The notes beneath the pieces are model-generated. The model saw nothing but the letters and a program-made list of their open reading frames with translations. It had not been told where the DNA came from and searched no databases. The translations under genes were made by a program, and so were the position numbers. A stretch of 64,000 bases of DNA, from NCBI RefSeq assembly GCF_000002425.4, contig NC_037263.1:6448959-6512958 (forward strand). The letters are read 5' to 3'. Source of the stretch: Physcomitrium patens. Its lineage: Eukaryota; Streptophyta; Bryopsida; Funariales; Funariaceae. Below, piece after piece: positions 47,108 through 58,920 of this stretch (the first letter of the stretch is position 1; each line of letters starts with the position of its first letter).

Positions 47108-47506
47108 GGTTATGGACCGACTTACATTTGCTTGAGTGTCTTTTGAAGTCTTTGAAGTATTTTTGTAAGTATGGAATAGATCAAGTTATTGTTGCTGATG
47201 TTAGGCATTAAAAGTACCTAAATTTCAGATTCAGATCTAGAACTAGATCTTAGTTTGCTCTTACTTGTGGTTATGAGCATTTTGGTATTGATGGTTGGTT
47301 CATCACATAAAGTTGCTTATTATGCTTAATAGGCCTCTTTTGGTGTATAGAGGTGACTTGTGAATATAAAAGAGATATTAGAGTGACAATTTAGATTTAG
47401 AAAGCTCACCAAACTAATGAGAAGTCTTAGAAATGGAGTTGAGAAAGTTTTTGAGAGTTAAAACACTAGTTTGTTCACAAAGAAGGATTCTATAATTCTA
47501 AGACAG

Positions 47507-47508
<2 letters not shown>

Positions 47509-47543
<35 letters not shown>
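47509..47543 (+). repeat. 35-base T homopolymer in C1 leader
   Basis: Uninterrupted T35 between the 5' LTR and the gag start, followed by two TTTCA-spaced T runs. Confidence 0.95.
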
Positions 47544-47613
47544 CATTTTTTTTCATTTTGAGAGTATTAGGACTTCTTCTTACTATCTTTTTTGATAAAA
47601 CTCTTCCTTAGAC

Positions 47614-48408
47614 ATGGCTTCAAGTGAGGGTGAAGGATTGAGAGTTATTGAGAAGTTTAGAGATAAAAATTTCTACCATTGGAAGGTTAAAATGGAGCTT
47701 TTGTTGGCATCTTTGGATCTTTGGAATATTGTAGATGAAAGTGAAGAGGCTCCAAGCAAAGATGCTGATATGAAAGAGAAGGAGTTCAAACGTTGTGAAA
47801 AGAAGGCTTTTGGGTTGATTGCAACAAATATAGATGAAACCAATTTCTCTTTTATTATCTCTTGTAAAGGACCAGTAGAAGCATAGAAGACTCTTTGCAA
47901 CATCTATGAAAGCAAGAATTTATCCAACATCATCTATACAAGGAAGAAGTTCTCCACTTGTAAGATGGAAGAACGTGAAGACGTCATAACTCACGTTAAT
48001 AAGGTAAAGTTTCTTGCAAACCAACTAGCAACTGTTGACAAGCCTTTAGAAGAAAGTGATATTGTCATGACCTTGCTAATGAGCCTTCCCGAATCCTACA
48101 ACTACTTCATTGTGGCATTGGAGTCCATCAAGCTAAAAGAGCTTACAATGGATTATGTGATGGCAAGACTTGTCCATGAAATAACCAAGAAGAAAGAAAA
48201 GGACCCTCAAAGTGAAGATTCAGTTTTCTACTCACGTCAAAGCAAGGGCAACTATTCAAATCAAGGAGATAATGTCAAATCTTGCTTTATTTGTGATAAA
48301 ATAGGCCATTTTGCTCGAAATTGCTACAAAGGCAAAAAGATGAAGAAGAAGAAAGCAAATTGTGTACAAGATGAATTTGGAGGACAAGATTATGCATTCA
48401 CGGCATAA
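47614..48408 (+). pseudogene. gag: C1 gag
   Basis: ATG at 47614: MASSEGEGLRVIEKFRDKNF, then YHWKVKMELLLASLDLW, typical of copia gag N termini (retrotran_gag/UBN2-type). One stop (TGG to TAG) at 47887; the frame otherwise stays open to 48408. A CCHC knuckle, CFICDKIGHFARNC, is intact at about 48280-48321, followed by a Lys-rich stretch. It encodes the particle protein and is nearly intact apart from the one nonsense change. Confidence 0.9.
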
Positions 48409-48411
48409 AAT

Positions 48412-49815
48412 GGGACCTCAATGGCTGCAATATCAAGATAGATTGTGGATTCAAATTGTTTCAAGCATATGACATCCTATAAGTGTTCATTTGATACTTA
48501 TGAAGCTATTCCAGCATCAAACGTGGTGTTGGCAGATAGTGGTACATATGAAGCCATTGGAATTGGCTCTATTATGGTGGAGGTGGTTGTGAATGGACAA
48601 ACCAATAGGATCAGACTCAAAAACGTCCTTCTTGTGCCTAAGATGAAGCAAAACCTACTTTCGGTGAGTAAACTTGTAATGGAAGGTTTTAAAGTTCAAT
48701 TTGACATGAATGGATGTTTTGTAAGAACATTGAGTGGAGATAAGATCTTCAAAGGCTTGAAAGAAGGAAATTTGTACTACCTCATTTGTAAAAAGGTGAA
48801 TGGAGTGGAGGTAGCCGTATTTGCTGAGTTTACATCAAACCAAGATAAGTTGAATATATGGCATTGTCGTCTTAGCCATTTGAATGTAAAGAGCATGAGA
48901 GAGCTGAAGACCATGGTAAATGGCTTAGATCTTGGTAATAGAAGCCATAATGCAAAACAACTTGCATGTAAAGGATGCATACAAGACAAAAAATAAAGGA
49001 CCTCATTTCCAAAGAGGGTAGCAACATGTGCTATGAAGTTACTAGAGATTGTCCATTTGGATGTATGTGGACCTATGAAAAATACAAGTATTGGAGGATG
49101 AAGGTATTTCCTCACTTTCATTGATGATTATTCAAGAAAGATTTGGATCTACATTCTTAAAGCCAAGAGTGAATGCTTTTGGAGGTTTAAGGAGTTTAAA
49201 GCACTTGTTGAGAAATAAAGTGAATGCAAGATCAAGGTGCTACGTACGGACAATGGAAGTGAGTATATATCTAATCAATTTGATGTTTATTTGAAGAATG
49301 AAGGAATTGCTAGACAAACCACAACTCCATACACTCCACAATAAAATGGTGTTGCTGAAAGGATAAATCGAATCATTGTAGAGATGGCAAGGAGCATGCT
49401 TCATGCTCAAATCCTTGGCTATGAGTTTTGGGAGGAAGCTGTGGTGAATGGAGTATATACAAGAAATAGATGTCCAACAAGTGCTCTTACATCAATGAGA
49501 CCACAAGAAGCTTAGAGTGGGAGAAAACCTTATATTTCCCATATGAGGACCTTTGGTTGCATTTCATATGCAAAAACACCAGATTGTATGAGGTCCAAAC
49601 TTGATGCAAAAGGTACAAAGTGTGTGTTTCTTAGTTATTGTGAAGGTACTAAGGCATATAGGCTAATGTGCTTGGAAACCAAGAAGATCATCAAAAGCCA
49701 TGATGTTACATTTTTGGAGGACAAAAGTGCTTGTGAACATTTGGAGATGTGTCCAAGTGGAAGTAATGGTATATTTTTTGGACACATCTTTAAATTTAGC
49801 AAAGAAACAAGATGA
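48412..49815 (+). pseudogene. pol: C1 protease and integrase
   Basis: The protease is degraded at its active site: IVDSNCFKHMTSYKC where copia elements have DSGAS/T. The GAG-pre-integrase zinc region reads WHCRLSHLNVKSM with ACKGC (HHCC complete). The integrase core follows: EIVHLDVCGPMKN (Asp), FLTFIDDYSRKIWI, VLRTDNGSEYIS (Asp), NGVAERINRII (Glu). The C-terminal part is open at 49543-49815 (MRTFGCISYAKTP, CVFLSYCEGTKAYR). Stops at about 48994, 49107, 49217, 49342 and 49513. Confidence 0.9.
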
Positions 49816-50281
49816 TATCAATGAACATGATGAAGATGAAAAACCATAGAAAATTGAAAAGATAAAGGTTCATACAATTGAAAGGACCAGCAATGAAACA
49901 AATGAAGATGTTGAAGATTGGGATGTTGATAATGATGAAAAGTACCAACCATTAAATAACAAACGACAAGGTTTAAAAGTTGAAAAAGAACAAAGAATAG
50001 AACAAGGTGAATGTTCTTCAATCAATGAAAGGAGATATCCATTGAAAGAAAGAAAGCAACGTGGCGAATGGTAGAAGGATCACATCTTCCCTCAAGTAAG
50101 AAAAGAATATGCAAATATTGCTCTTCTTGCTGATTCATTATCTTTTTGTGATGCTATGAAGTGTGAAGATTTAATCAAGTAGGAGAAGGCTATGGAAGAA
50201 GAGTACCAATCTCTTATGGATAATAGTACATGGGAATTGACACCTCTTTTAGCAGATCAATCTAGTGTTGGTTGTAAGTAG

Positions 50282-50764
50282 GTGTTTAGGCCTAAAAGAG
50301 ATGCAATGGATGTGGTGGTGAGGCACAAAGCAAGATTAGTTGCCAAAGAATACTCACAAGTTATTGGAATTGATTTCAATGAGACTAATGTACCCGTCGC
50401 CAAATTCACTACCATTAAGACCATTATAGCAATTGGGGCAGCAATAGATTTGGAAATACACCAAATGGATGTGAAGACGGCCTTTTTGAATGGAAGATTG
50501 CAAGAAGACATCTTCATGGACCAATCTCAAGGATTTGTACAACAAGGCAAAGAACATCTTGTTTGCAAATTGAAGAAAACTTTATATGGATTGAAACAAT
50601 CACCAAGGACATGGTACCAACGAATTGACACTTTCTTTATCAATGAAGGATTTGTAAGGAGTGAAGCTGATCATTCATTGTATGTGATGCAATCTAGAGA
50701 GTTCTTGCTGATTGTAATCTTTTATGTTGATGATTTGATCATCTTGGCTAATAATATGCGATAA
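50282..50764 (+). pseudogene. C1 reverse transcriptase
   Basis: Open for 160 codons. It shows VRHKARLVAKEYSQ, HQMDVKTAFLNGRLQEDIFM, LKKTLYGLKQSPRTWYQR and the catalytic FYVDDLIILANN with both aspartates. It stops right after the YVDD box, where several hundred bases usual in copia RT are missing. It cannot be a complete polymerase. Confidence 0.9.
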
Positions 50765-50799
50765 GTATTGTAAGCCAACATATTTCTAAGGCTAGACTA

Positions 50800-51140
50800 A
50801 TGCATTGAAAAATGGTAAAGAAGATTTTGAGGTACTTAAAAGGTACAAAAGACTTCAAATTATGCCTTGGTAGTAAGAACATTGTTTAATGCAACTAGAA
50901 GCAACTCTCATTATGTGTGACAATCAAGGATGTCTTGCATTTTTCAAGAATTCAAAACACCACTCAAGAACCAAGCACATTGATGTTCAACATTATTTCA
51001 TACAAAAGAAGATTGAAGATGGAATAATAGGTATGAAGTATTATGCTACAAATGACATGCTTGCTGATGTGCTTACAAAGGCATTAGTCAAGGATAGACA
51101 TCATGACTTGATTCAAAGATTAGGATTAAAAGCCTTTTGA
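50800..51140 (+). pseudogene. C1 RNase H remnant
   Basis: A short ILRYLKGTKDFKLCLGS piece, then a gap, then an open stretch 50889-51140 with CDNQGCLAFFKNSKHHSRT, KHIDVQHYFI and MLADVLTKAL, ending QRLGLKAF and stop. The middle of the domain is deleted. Confidence 0.88.
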
Positions 51141-51158
51141 ATATTAGCAAAGTAGGAG

Positions 51159-51462
51159 TGTTGAAGAACAATAAGTACTTGCTTAGTTACAACCACATAA
51201 AGTTTAAGCATAGTATGTTGCTAATAGTAAAAATGTAGCAAAGATGTAAAGTAAGTTATTGTGATACTATCAAGGCTTTAATATGATGAGGTAGAAATGG
51301 ATGTAATATCAAATGGATGGAAGTTACTTTGTTGGTGGATAAACCACCACCTATAAGTAAAGAGTGTTGGAAGTAAGAATTATCTTCCTCCACACTTCTC
51401 TTAGAGTACAATCATTGCTGATGCTAAGTGTTTGTAGCCTTTAGACTTTTCTTTTTTCAATA
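51159..51462 (+). repeat. C1 3' LTR
   Basis: Preceded by a purine-rich gcaaagtaggag primer tract; ends TTTTTCAATA before GACTT. Confidence 0.9.
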
Positions 51463-52690
51463 GACTTTCTAGCAGCATGACATTTTGGATACAACAAGAC
51501 TTTAGAGCTTATATCTAGAGATTTTTAGTCGCAAAAAATGTGAAAGGGTGTAAAAGACTTTGTTCAGTCATACAACATTTGTTAAAGATCAAAAACTCCT
51601 CATCATTGATCTTACGGACTTCTTCAACCATTACCTATTCTAGAACAACTATGGTCTTCTATTTCTATGGATTTCATCAAAGATCTTCTAATCTTAGGTT
51701 CTTATGACTCTATATTCATGATAGTAGATCATTTTATCAAGATGGCATAATTTGTATCAAGTACAAAATCTATCATAAGTAAAAACAACTAAGCTCTTTC
51801 TTGACAATATCTATTGCTATTATGGATTACCTAAGGATATTATATCAGATAGGGGAACTCAATTTGTATCAAGATTTTGGTGAACTCTTTTCAAGATTCT
51901 AAAAGTAGATATAAAACTATCTTCGACATTCCATCCTTAAACTAATAGATAAACGGAGTGTGTTAATCAAGTTTTGGAGTAGTATTTAAGATGTACTATC
52001 AACTATCAATAAGATGATTGGACAACTCTTTTACTTTTGATAGAGTTTACTTATAATAGCATGATATATTTTTTTATAAAATAAACACCTTTCTTTGACA
52101 ATTATGGTTATCATCCACGACTTGATACTTTTGACTTTTCAAAAGCTGATAATCTTGTAGTAGAAGATTTGGTAAATCATTTGTCAAAGCTACATGCAAC
52201 AATGAAGGTGCAATTAAAAGAAGTTTAAGATCAAAAAAAGATCAATGTAGATGTCTATTGAAAGGAACAACGACCATTCCATGCGAGTGACAAGATATGG
52301 TTACTTCACCGCAATATCAAGTCCACTCGTCTTTGTCACAAGTTGGACTATCTAAAGCTTAGACCATTTTCTATTTTTGTACAAATCAATCAAATTGTAT
52401 ATTTTTTATATCTACTAGAATCAATGAAAATCCATCTAGTATTCTATGTATTTCTTCTTGAACCATACAAGACAATGGACATACCAAAAAGAAGACAAGT
52501 GCTATCACTTCTTTTAGAAGTGGACAATAATGAAGAATTCGAAGTGAAAGAAGTCCTAGATTCAAGGCGACAAAAAAATAAATTAGAATATCTTGTCCAT
52601 TGGCTCGAATATGATATTAATAAACATATATGGAAGCCAATAAAGAATCTTATAAATAAAGCAAAGGTGATGGAGGCTTTTTATCAATGA
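51463..52690 (+). pseudogene. G3 integrase and chromodomain
   Basis: Resumes in the zinc region (..YNKTLELISRDF-like). Core segments SISMDFIKDLLI, IISDRGTQFVSRFW (intact second Asp region) and NQVLE-like follow, with stops. The open frame 52343-52690 contains the GPY/F tail (LLEPYKTMDIPKRRQ) and the chromodomain LEYLVHWLEYDINKHIWKP, in which the TWEP motif has become IWKP. Confidence 0.85.
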
Positions 52691-52726
52691 CATTTATCAA
52701 AATCAAGATGAAAATTCTCAAGATAA

Positions 52727-52845
52727 AATATTTGGAACACCATATTTTATCCATGAAGGCCTCAAGAATAATCAAATAACTAGGTGGTTTTCTCGCCTTG
52801 AATATGACACTATCAATGGTTGAGAGGCCCTATCAACCATCTTTG
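52727..52845 (+). pseudogene. aORF remnant of G3
   Basis: Only the 3' part survives: a block aligning with ITGWSS and, one base out of frame, HYQWLRGPINHL. About 240 bases upstream are deleted. Confidence 0.6.
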
Positions 52846-52953
52846 AAGAGAACAAAGATCTGAGTATGTGGCAAATACAATTTGTCGCATCATAAATTTT
52901 TACAACATATGATGACTACTTTTTATGGAACTCGTTCCTAGAAGAAGGAATAA

Positions 52954-53511
52954 TATCATAAACATATGCATGTAGGCCAGTAATTACATGTATAAATAAG
53001 TAGAAGTTAATAAAAGTAGATAAAAGTAAATTAATTCTATAATATCTTTTATAGAAGCTTTTTAGAAGCTTTATAGATATTGCTTTGACTTTATAGGTAT
53101 TTTTAATTGACTTTTTGGATTAAAAACGTGGTCAACAAGTTGCCTATGTGCCATACATGTTGTTAGCTTGAAAATCAAGCTAACTATGTAGCCCATACGT
53201 AGAAAAACTTGCCTTGTAAGTCAAGGCATGTATTCTATAAAGTCAACACATATTGGAGGTCCTATAGATCATTGCCACATAGCCCTTAGTTAGATAATAT
53301 ATACAAAGATAAGAGTGAAGCCTTCTTTACTCTTGTCAATTTTTTTTTTGCTTCTAGTCTAGTTTCAAGAGTCTCAAGTTTTCTTGTCTTTTGGCAATAA
53401 GCCTTTTTAGTTTCTTTTAATATACATACTTCCTTATTTATATTTTTTCACTCTTTCTTTTATATGGATTTCATTGATTTATGCATTATCTTTTAGTTCA
53501 TATCCTTGACA
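52954..53511 (+). repeat. G3 3' LTR
   Basis: TATCATAAACATATGC to CCTTGACA, preceded by purine tract agaagaaggaataa. Confidence 0.9.
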
Positions 53512-53645
53512 ACTGTTGAGGACTCAACGAGATTACTATCAAGAATAAGTACCTTCTATTATTGATATTAGGATTTTTTCATTAATTGAATGAAGTTAAG
53601 ATCTATATTAAAATAGATCTATAACAAACATACAACTTAATATGC
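53512..53645 (+). pseudogene. pol: G0 RT, middle part
   Basis: About 130 bases of RT between insertions G3 and G4. It starts with the target repeat ACTGT, then reads a decayed RGLNEITIKN block and IYIKIDL, ending TATGC, the target repeat of G4. Confidence 0.85.
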
Positions 53646-54224
53646 TATAAAGGACATAAACTTGAAGAAAGAAAATCCTCATTCTACTCTTATATCACTA
53701 AAAAGAACCTAAAAGTCACTCATAGATGATATAGTATTGTACTAAAATGACTATTGTCAAAAACAAGAAGATTAGAAAGTCTTGAAATAAGATTTAAGAC
53801 TAAAAAGACATTGACAAGAGTATAGAAGGCTTTACTCTTGCCTTCATATATACTCTCTAACTAGAAGCTATATAGTGATATTGTATAGAACCTCCAATAT
53901 GTGTTGACTTTACTAGCCATTCATCTTAACTTGCAAGGTAAGTTATTTATGTATGTGCTATATAGTTAGTTTATTCTATCAGCTATAACACAAAGTTAAC
54001 TTATTTTATAAGCTTTTACATAGAGTTAACTTATTCTACAAGTTACCAACATATGGTCAACTTCTTGGCCAAGTTTCTATCCTACAAATACATCTATAAT
54101 CAAAACTATATCTATGATGCTTCTAAGAAGCTTCTCTGGAAGACTTTATGAAATTAATTTATATTTTTTTATTTCTACTTAATCATATAAGTAACTATTG
54201 GAATAAATGTATATTGTAGTGATA
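53646..54224 (-). repeat. G4 3' LTR with triplicated 30-bp unit
   Basis: About 579 bases in minus orientation. A unit like agttaacttattctacaag occurs three times at about 53962-54052, lengthening this LTR relative to the family. Confidence 0.85.
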
Positions 54225-54316
54225 TTACTTTTCCTTCTAAAGAGGAGTTCTACAAGAAGCGGTCATCATCTTTCATAGATCTTTGTAATTTTTTATCTTG
54301 ATTTTGATAGATATTG

Positions 54317-54646
54317 TCAATAAAAGGCTTCAACTTTCTTCATTGTATTTACGAGATTCTTTTCTGACTCCCATGTGTATTTGCTAATATCATAATTATG
54401 CCAATGAATAAGATTTTTTGACCTATTTTGGCACTGCTTTGAATCTAAGACTTCTTCTACCTCAAATTCTTGATTATTATCCACTTTTATAGGAGGAGGT
54501 AGCATTTTTCTTCTTTGTAAGATATTCACTATCTTGTACGGCTTTAAAAAAGACATGTGAAATACATGGTGAATCTTCACAAACTCCAATAGATATAATT
54601 GATAAACAATAAGATTGATTTGTTCACAAATAGGAAAAGGTCCCAA
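54317..54646 (-). pseudogene. G4 GPY/F tail and chromodomain
   Basis: Open minus-strand frame starting MGPFPICEQINLIVYQLYLLE (GPY/F module, GPF kept), then LKPYKIVNILQRRKM and chromodomain NLIHWHNYDISKYTWES. The aromatic and TWE residues are mostly kept. Ends VEAFY. It is the best-preserved GPF motif in the window. Confidence 0.88.
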
Positions 54647-54769
54647 CCAACCATAGTCTAACTTATCACAAAGATAAGTAGTCTTAATATTGTAACAAAA
54701 TAATCATATCTTGTCACCTAAGTTTGATTGTGGTTCCTCTTTGCGATAGGCATCTACGTTGGTCTTTTG

Positions 54770-55545
54770 TCATTCTTGAGTTCTCTTTAATTGTGTATTC
54801 ATTCTTGTATGTAGTTTTAACAAATGATTTCTTAATTCTTTTGCCATATAATTAACAGCTTTTGAAAAGTCAAAAGTATCAAGATAAGGAATATAATCAT
54901 AATTGATAAAGAAAGAAGTTTGTTGAATAGAAGAATATATTGAATTATTGTATGAAAATTCTACCAATGGCAAAAGAATTATTCAATCATCTTAAAGATA
55001 GTTAATGGTACACCTCAAATATTGCTCTAAAACTTTATTCATCCATTTTGTTTGTTTATCAATTTGAGGGTAAAAAGTCAAAGAGAGCTTTATATCCATC
55101 TTTAAAATCTTCAATAGGATTTTTCAAAATCTTAATACAAATTGAGTCTCCTTATCTGATATAATATCTTTTGGCAATCTATGATAGCAATAGATATTCT
55201 CAATGAAAAGCTTAGATGTTTCTTCACTTGAAATAGATTTTGTACATGGTACAAAATATGTCATTTTGGTGAAGCAATCTATAATTACAAATATAGAGTC
55301 ACAAAAACTTAAACTTGGAAGATCTATAATAAAATCCATAGAAATTAAAGACCATGATTTTTTGGATATAGACAATGGTTGGAATAGTCCATAGAGTCGA
55401 TGATGAGGAATTTTTGATCTTGAACAAACGTCATATGACTAGACAAAGTCTTTTATCGACTTTCACATTTACGGCTACCAAAAATCTTTGGATATAAGTT
55501 CTAAAGTCTTCTTATATCTAAAATATCCTATTGCTGGAATGTCAT
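54770..55545 (-). pseudogene. G4 integrase core
   Basis: The core opens at 55375: MSISKKSWSLISMDFIIDLP (first Asp), then IISDKETQFVLRF (second Asp) near 55130. The Glu segment (NKVLEQYL-like) is at about 55030. The LVEFSYNNSIYSS stretch is open at 54770-54973. Decay separates them. Confidence 0.85.
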
Positions 55546-55548
55546 GGC

Positions 55549-57105
55549 TTACTTAAAGAATACATAAACGTGCTTGAAGAACACAAAAATATGCTTCTCC
55601 TTTCGGAACATGTATATGTCATTTGAAATATAGAAGGTTGTTTTTGAACTTGAACTTTGAAATATCATGAGACTTAAAAGAAAGATTCTTGATATCATAA
55701 ATAAGAAGTTCAAAAGACATACTTGATTGAATTTGTTTGACAAAGATTAAATCAACAATCAATATTGATTTCATTGATCAAAGATGAAAATGCTCTAGCT
55801 TCAAGAAATTTATTCTTTGTTGATTAAAAGATACATCTTCTTCTTTAGGTGTAAGATAAGAGCATCTAAAAAGAGCATCTGATAAACCTTATTATTTTTC
55901 AAATTGATATGTGATCTTGAAATCAAATCTTGATAATGATATACTCCAACAGACTTGACAATAATTCAAAACACGTGCCAATATGAAATACTCGAGGTTC
56001 TTGTGATCTATATATACTGTGATTAAACTTGAAGCACCTTCTAGATAATGATGCCATTCTTCAAATTAATCTACAATTGCAAGAAGTTCTTTATCGTGGA
56101 TCTCATAGTTAATCTTGTCTGGTAAAAATTTCCTAGAATAAAAAGCTATTAGATAGAGTTTGTCATCTATTTCCATTTATGACAACATTACATCAAAAGC
56201 AAAGTCTGATGCATCTATTTCTATAAAAAATACTTTAGAAAAGTGAACGTAATACAAAGTTGGTACAAAAATAAATTTTTTCTTCAAAGTAACAAATGAT
56301 ACTTTTGCTTCTTTATTCTATTCAAGTTTGTCTTTACATGTCAAATGTATAAGTAGAACTGAAACTTAAGAAAAGTTATTGATAAAGATTCAATAATAAT
56401 TGGCAAAGCTCAAAAAGTATTATACATCTCTTATTATTCTTGAAATCTTCTAATTTATGATAGTTTGGATCTTCTTTGGATCTTCTTTGGATCTATCATA
56501 AGGCCTTCATTAGAAATAGTGTATTCTAAAAAATCAACTTGAGTAGTATAGAATACACACTTTTTCATCTTTGTATATAATCTTGTATCTCTTAATTTTT
56601 TTAACACACAACAAACTTGAATCTCATGCTCTTTTGTGTTCTTAGAATAGATTAAAATATTATCCAAATAACAAACAATAAAATCATCAAAAAAACTTAT
56701 AAAAGATATCATTTATTAGATATTAGAAAATAGTTGGTATATTTGTGAGTCTAAAAGACATGACATTATATTCAAAATTTCTATATCTAGTTTGAAAAAT
56801 AGTCTTCCATTCATCTCCTTTTTTGATGCAGACCAAGTTATATACTCCTTGTAAATCTATTTTTTTTATAAATCTTTACTTAATTTAATTGATCAAGAAG
56901 TCTTCAAATTAAAGATAGAGGATACTTATTTTTTATGGTGATCTTATTAAGTCCTCGATAATCTAGACACATCCATAGAGATCTATCTTTTTTCTTCACA
57001 AATAAGATAGGAGTCCTAGCTAGAGATTTAAAATGGCATGTAAAGTTTTTAGCCAAATTTTCATCAATATATTCTTTAAGTACAATCAACTCATTTTTTA
57101 ATAGG
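55549..57105 (-). pseudogene. pol: G4 RT and RNase H
   Basis: Minus strand. RT starts near 57089 ([40 protein letters not shown]). The catalytic region near 56680 reads [19 protein letters not shown], with one Asp of YLDD changed to Asn. RNase H is at about 56250-55850, with damaged IDASDFAF-like and [12 protein letters not shown] segments. A short fragment at 55743-55549 precedes integrase. Inactive. Confidence 0.85.
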
Positions 57106-57790
57106 CTATAGATTGGTTTAAATGGTGGTTGATTTCTTTCTTGAAGATTGATGGTACAATCATAAGGAAAATGCTCAAGAAGAATATCTCCATTTTTCTT
57201 TTTAAAAACATCCTAGAAATCTTGATAGTGGCTAAGAATATCACTTGATATCTTCTTACCATCAATAATGGGTGTGGCATATATAGCAAAAGATGGCCCT
57301 TCATTTACGACATGCATGAAAGCTTTTGCATCTATTAATAAAGGTTTGGATATACTAGACTTATGGATTTCTACTTACCTAGTAAGACCTTGAGCTAAAC
57401 TATGGAAAAATTTGAGTTTGCAAGAAATCCAGCCTATCTGAGGATTATATCTTTTAATTACAATAATTCTAAAAGAAGACTTAATCATATTAAATATTAC
57501 TAAACTATGGTGACTACTAGTTGCTACTTCTATAGGAATAGTTTTATATATAACGTCCCAAAAGATAATGAACATCCATCTATTACTTCTACATATATAG
57601 ATTTGATTTTCTTAACTGAGGATATATCTTGTATTTTGACAAAGTCTTTATCTGTAAAACAAGTTGAGACTCTTGAATCCAACAAAGCTAAGACTTTGTG
57701 ATTTTTTGGTCCTAAATAAACTTCTATTATAGATCAAGATAAAAGAGCAAAAGAGAGAATATGACCTTTATTAAATGTTATACATGATTC
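57106..57790 (-). pseudogene. G4 protease region and linker
   Basis: Aligns with the protease-linker part of G2. The segment LLVIFNMIKSSFRIIVIKRYNPQIGWI (quoted in parts: VIFNMIKSS, KRYNPQIGW) matches [19 protein letters not shown] of G2. The active-site DSR-type segment at about 57680 is degraded. Confidence 0.7.
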
Positions 57791-58902
57791 TAGCTGCATG
57801 GTTCCTATTGTAGCTAGAGTAACTTTTTTTTTACCATTGCCTTCTTTGGCAATTATACTTTTTATTTTGTGCTTTGTTTCTTTGGACAATATTGAGTAGT
57901 ATGTTTAGCTTTTGCACAATATAAGTATAAGCTCACTTGACATTGTGGACTCTTTTTTTATTCTATGAAGAATTTAAAATATACTGTATCAATTTGTATT
58001 AATTTTAGCTTTATTAAATAAGTTTTTTAAAACTTAAGAGCTATCATCATTATTTGATTTTTTCTTCTTTAGCCATATCTTTATTCTTGATGTCTTTCAA
58101 ATAATCAATTGTCACATGCAATGGCTTAAGCAATAATTTTTTTTAAAGATACTATCTTTGAAATTATCAATAATAAGTCTTTGATATTATCCTTCAATCT
58201 ATATTAAATTATATTGATAAGGAATTTCTTATTCTTTCAATATCGCAAATGAGGTTTTGGAATTCAATAGCATATATGGTGGCTCATTGTGATCCTTGCC
58301 ATAAAAATAAGAGCTTAGTCTTTGCTACTCTTTTTCAACCACTTTTTTCAAATGTCGCCATAAATATTTTTAGGAATAAATTCAAATCATAAAGGAGTCA
58401 CAAATCTTTTTCGATTAAAGGTGTAAATCAAGAGAGAGCACTTCTTGATAGAAGTGTGCCTATGAATCTAAATTGAATAAATCCATTGAGATATTGGAAA
58501 GGGTGCAATCTTAGATAAAGCTTGACTTCTTGCAAAAATCCTCAAAATTTTGATCTTATTCTATCAAACTTCTCAAGCATATTAATCCTTTTTTTTGTCA
58601 TACTTATAGAAACAAAACTTCTTGGATTTGGTTGTGAGGTCAATCTACTTGGTTCCTTTAATTGCACAACTTTTGGTCGTAGACTCTTTGTCATTCTTCC
58701 ATAAGCATAGGCATAGTACCTCCATGATTCACATTAGAAATATATGAGATTTCTACTGTTAGAATGTTGACACTCATGAAGATCTGCAATAGTTGCAAAT
58801 CTATTCTCACTTTTGTTAAGAATAGCTTCTATAATCTTTCGTTCCATAGATAATTCAAATAAATTCAAAAAGTTAATTTAGAAGAGAATAATCTACAAAT
58901 AA
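57791..58902 (-). pseudogene. gag: G4 gag and leader
   Basis: Knuckle remnant LYLYCAKAKHTTQYC (first Cys changed to Tyr) at about 57890-57935; capsid pieces upstream, including EKFDRIRSKF at about 58555. The N-terminal part (58700-58860) differs from G1-G3, and the leader near 58885 is joined to the 18-base LTR stub. Confidence 0.65.
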
Positions 58903-58920
58903 ATGTATATGTCCGTGATA

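Larger units (their letters stand above)
46804..51462 (+). mobile_element. Ty1/copia retrotransposon C1, nested in G3
   Basis: 304-base LTRs starting TGTTGAAGAAC flank gag, protease, integrase, RT, RNase H, in that order; integrase before RT is diagnostic of Ty1/copia (Pseudoviridae). The LTRs differ at about 29 sites by my eye count. The flank is either a perfect ACTTT duplication (LTR GTTGAAG..CAATAG) or AACTT/GACTT with LTR TGTTG..CAATA. G3 integrase sequence is continuous across it. Stops and internal deletions make it non-autonomous. Confidence 0.92.
41553..53511 (+). mobile_element. Ty3/gypsy chromovirus G3, nested host of S2 and C1
   Basis: Both LTRs are 558 bases and start TATCAT (ancestral TGTCA). 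Flanking pentamers ACTAT (41548-41552) and ACTGT (53512-53516) differ at one site, and RT sequence of G0 is continuous across the element, so the borders are firm. Removing S2 and C1 leaves about 6 kb with gag, pol and chromodomain. The aORF is mostly deleted; only about 120 bases of its 3' end remain at 52727-52845. Confidence 0.9.
53646..58920 (-). mobile_element. Ty3/gypsy chromovirus G4, minus strand, exact target duplication
   Basis: Flanked by TATGC at 53641-53645 and 58921-58925; G0 RT reads continuously across it. On the plus strand the left end TATAAAGGACAT is the decayed LTR end and the right end ..GTGATA the decayed LTR start. The 3' LTR is complete (53646-54224), but only about 18 bases of the 5' LTR remain at 58903-58920, joined to the leader. 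The aORF is deleted. Pol order on the minus strand is normal. Confidence 0.88.
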
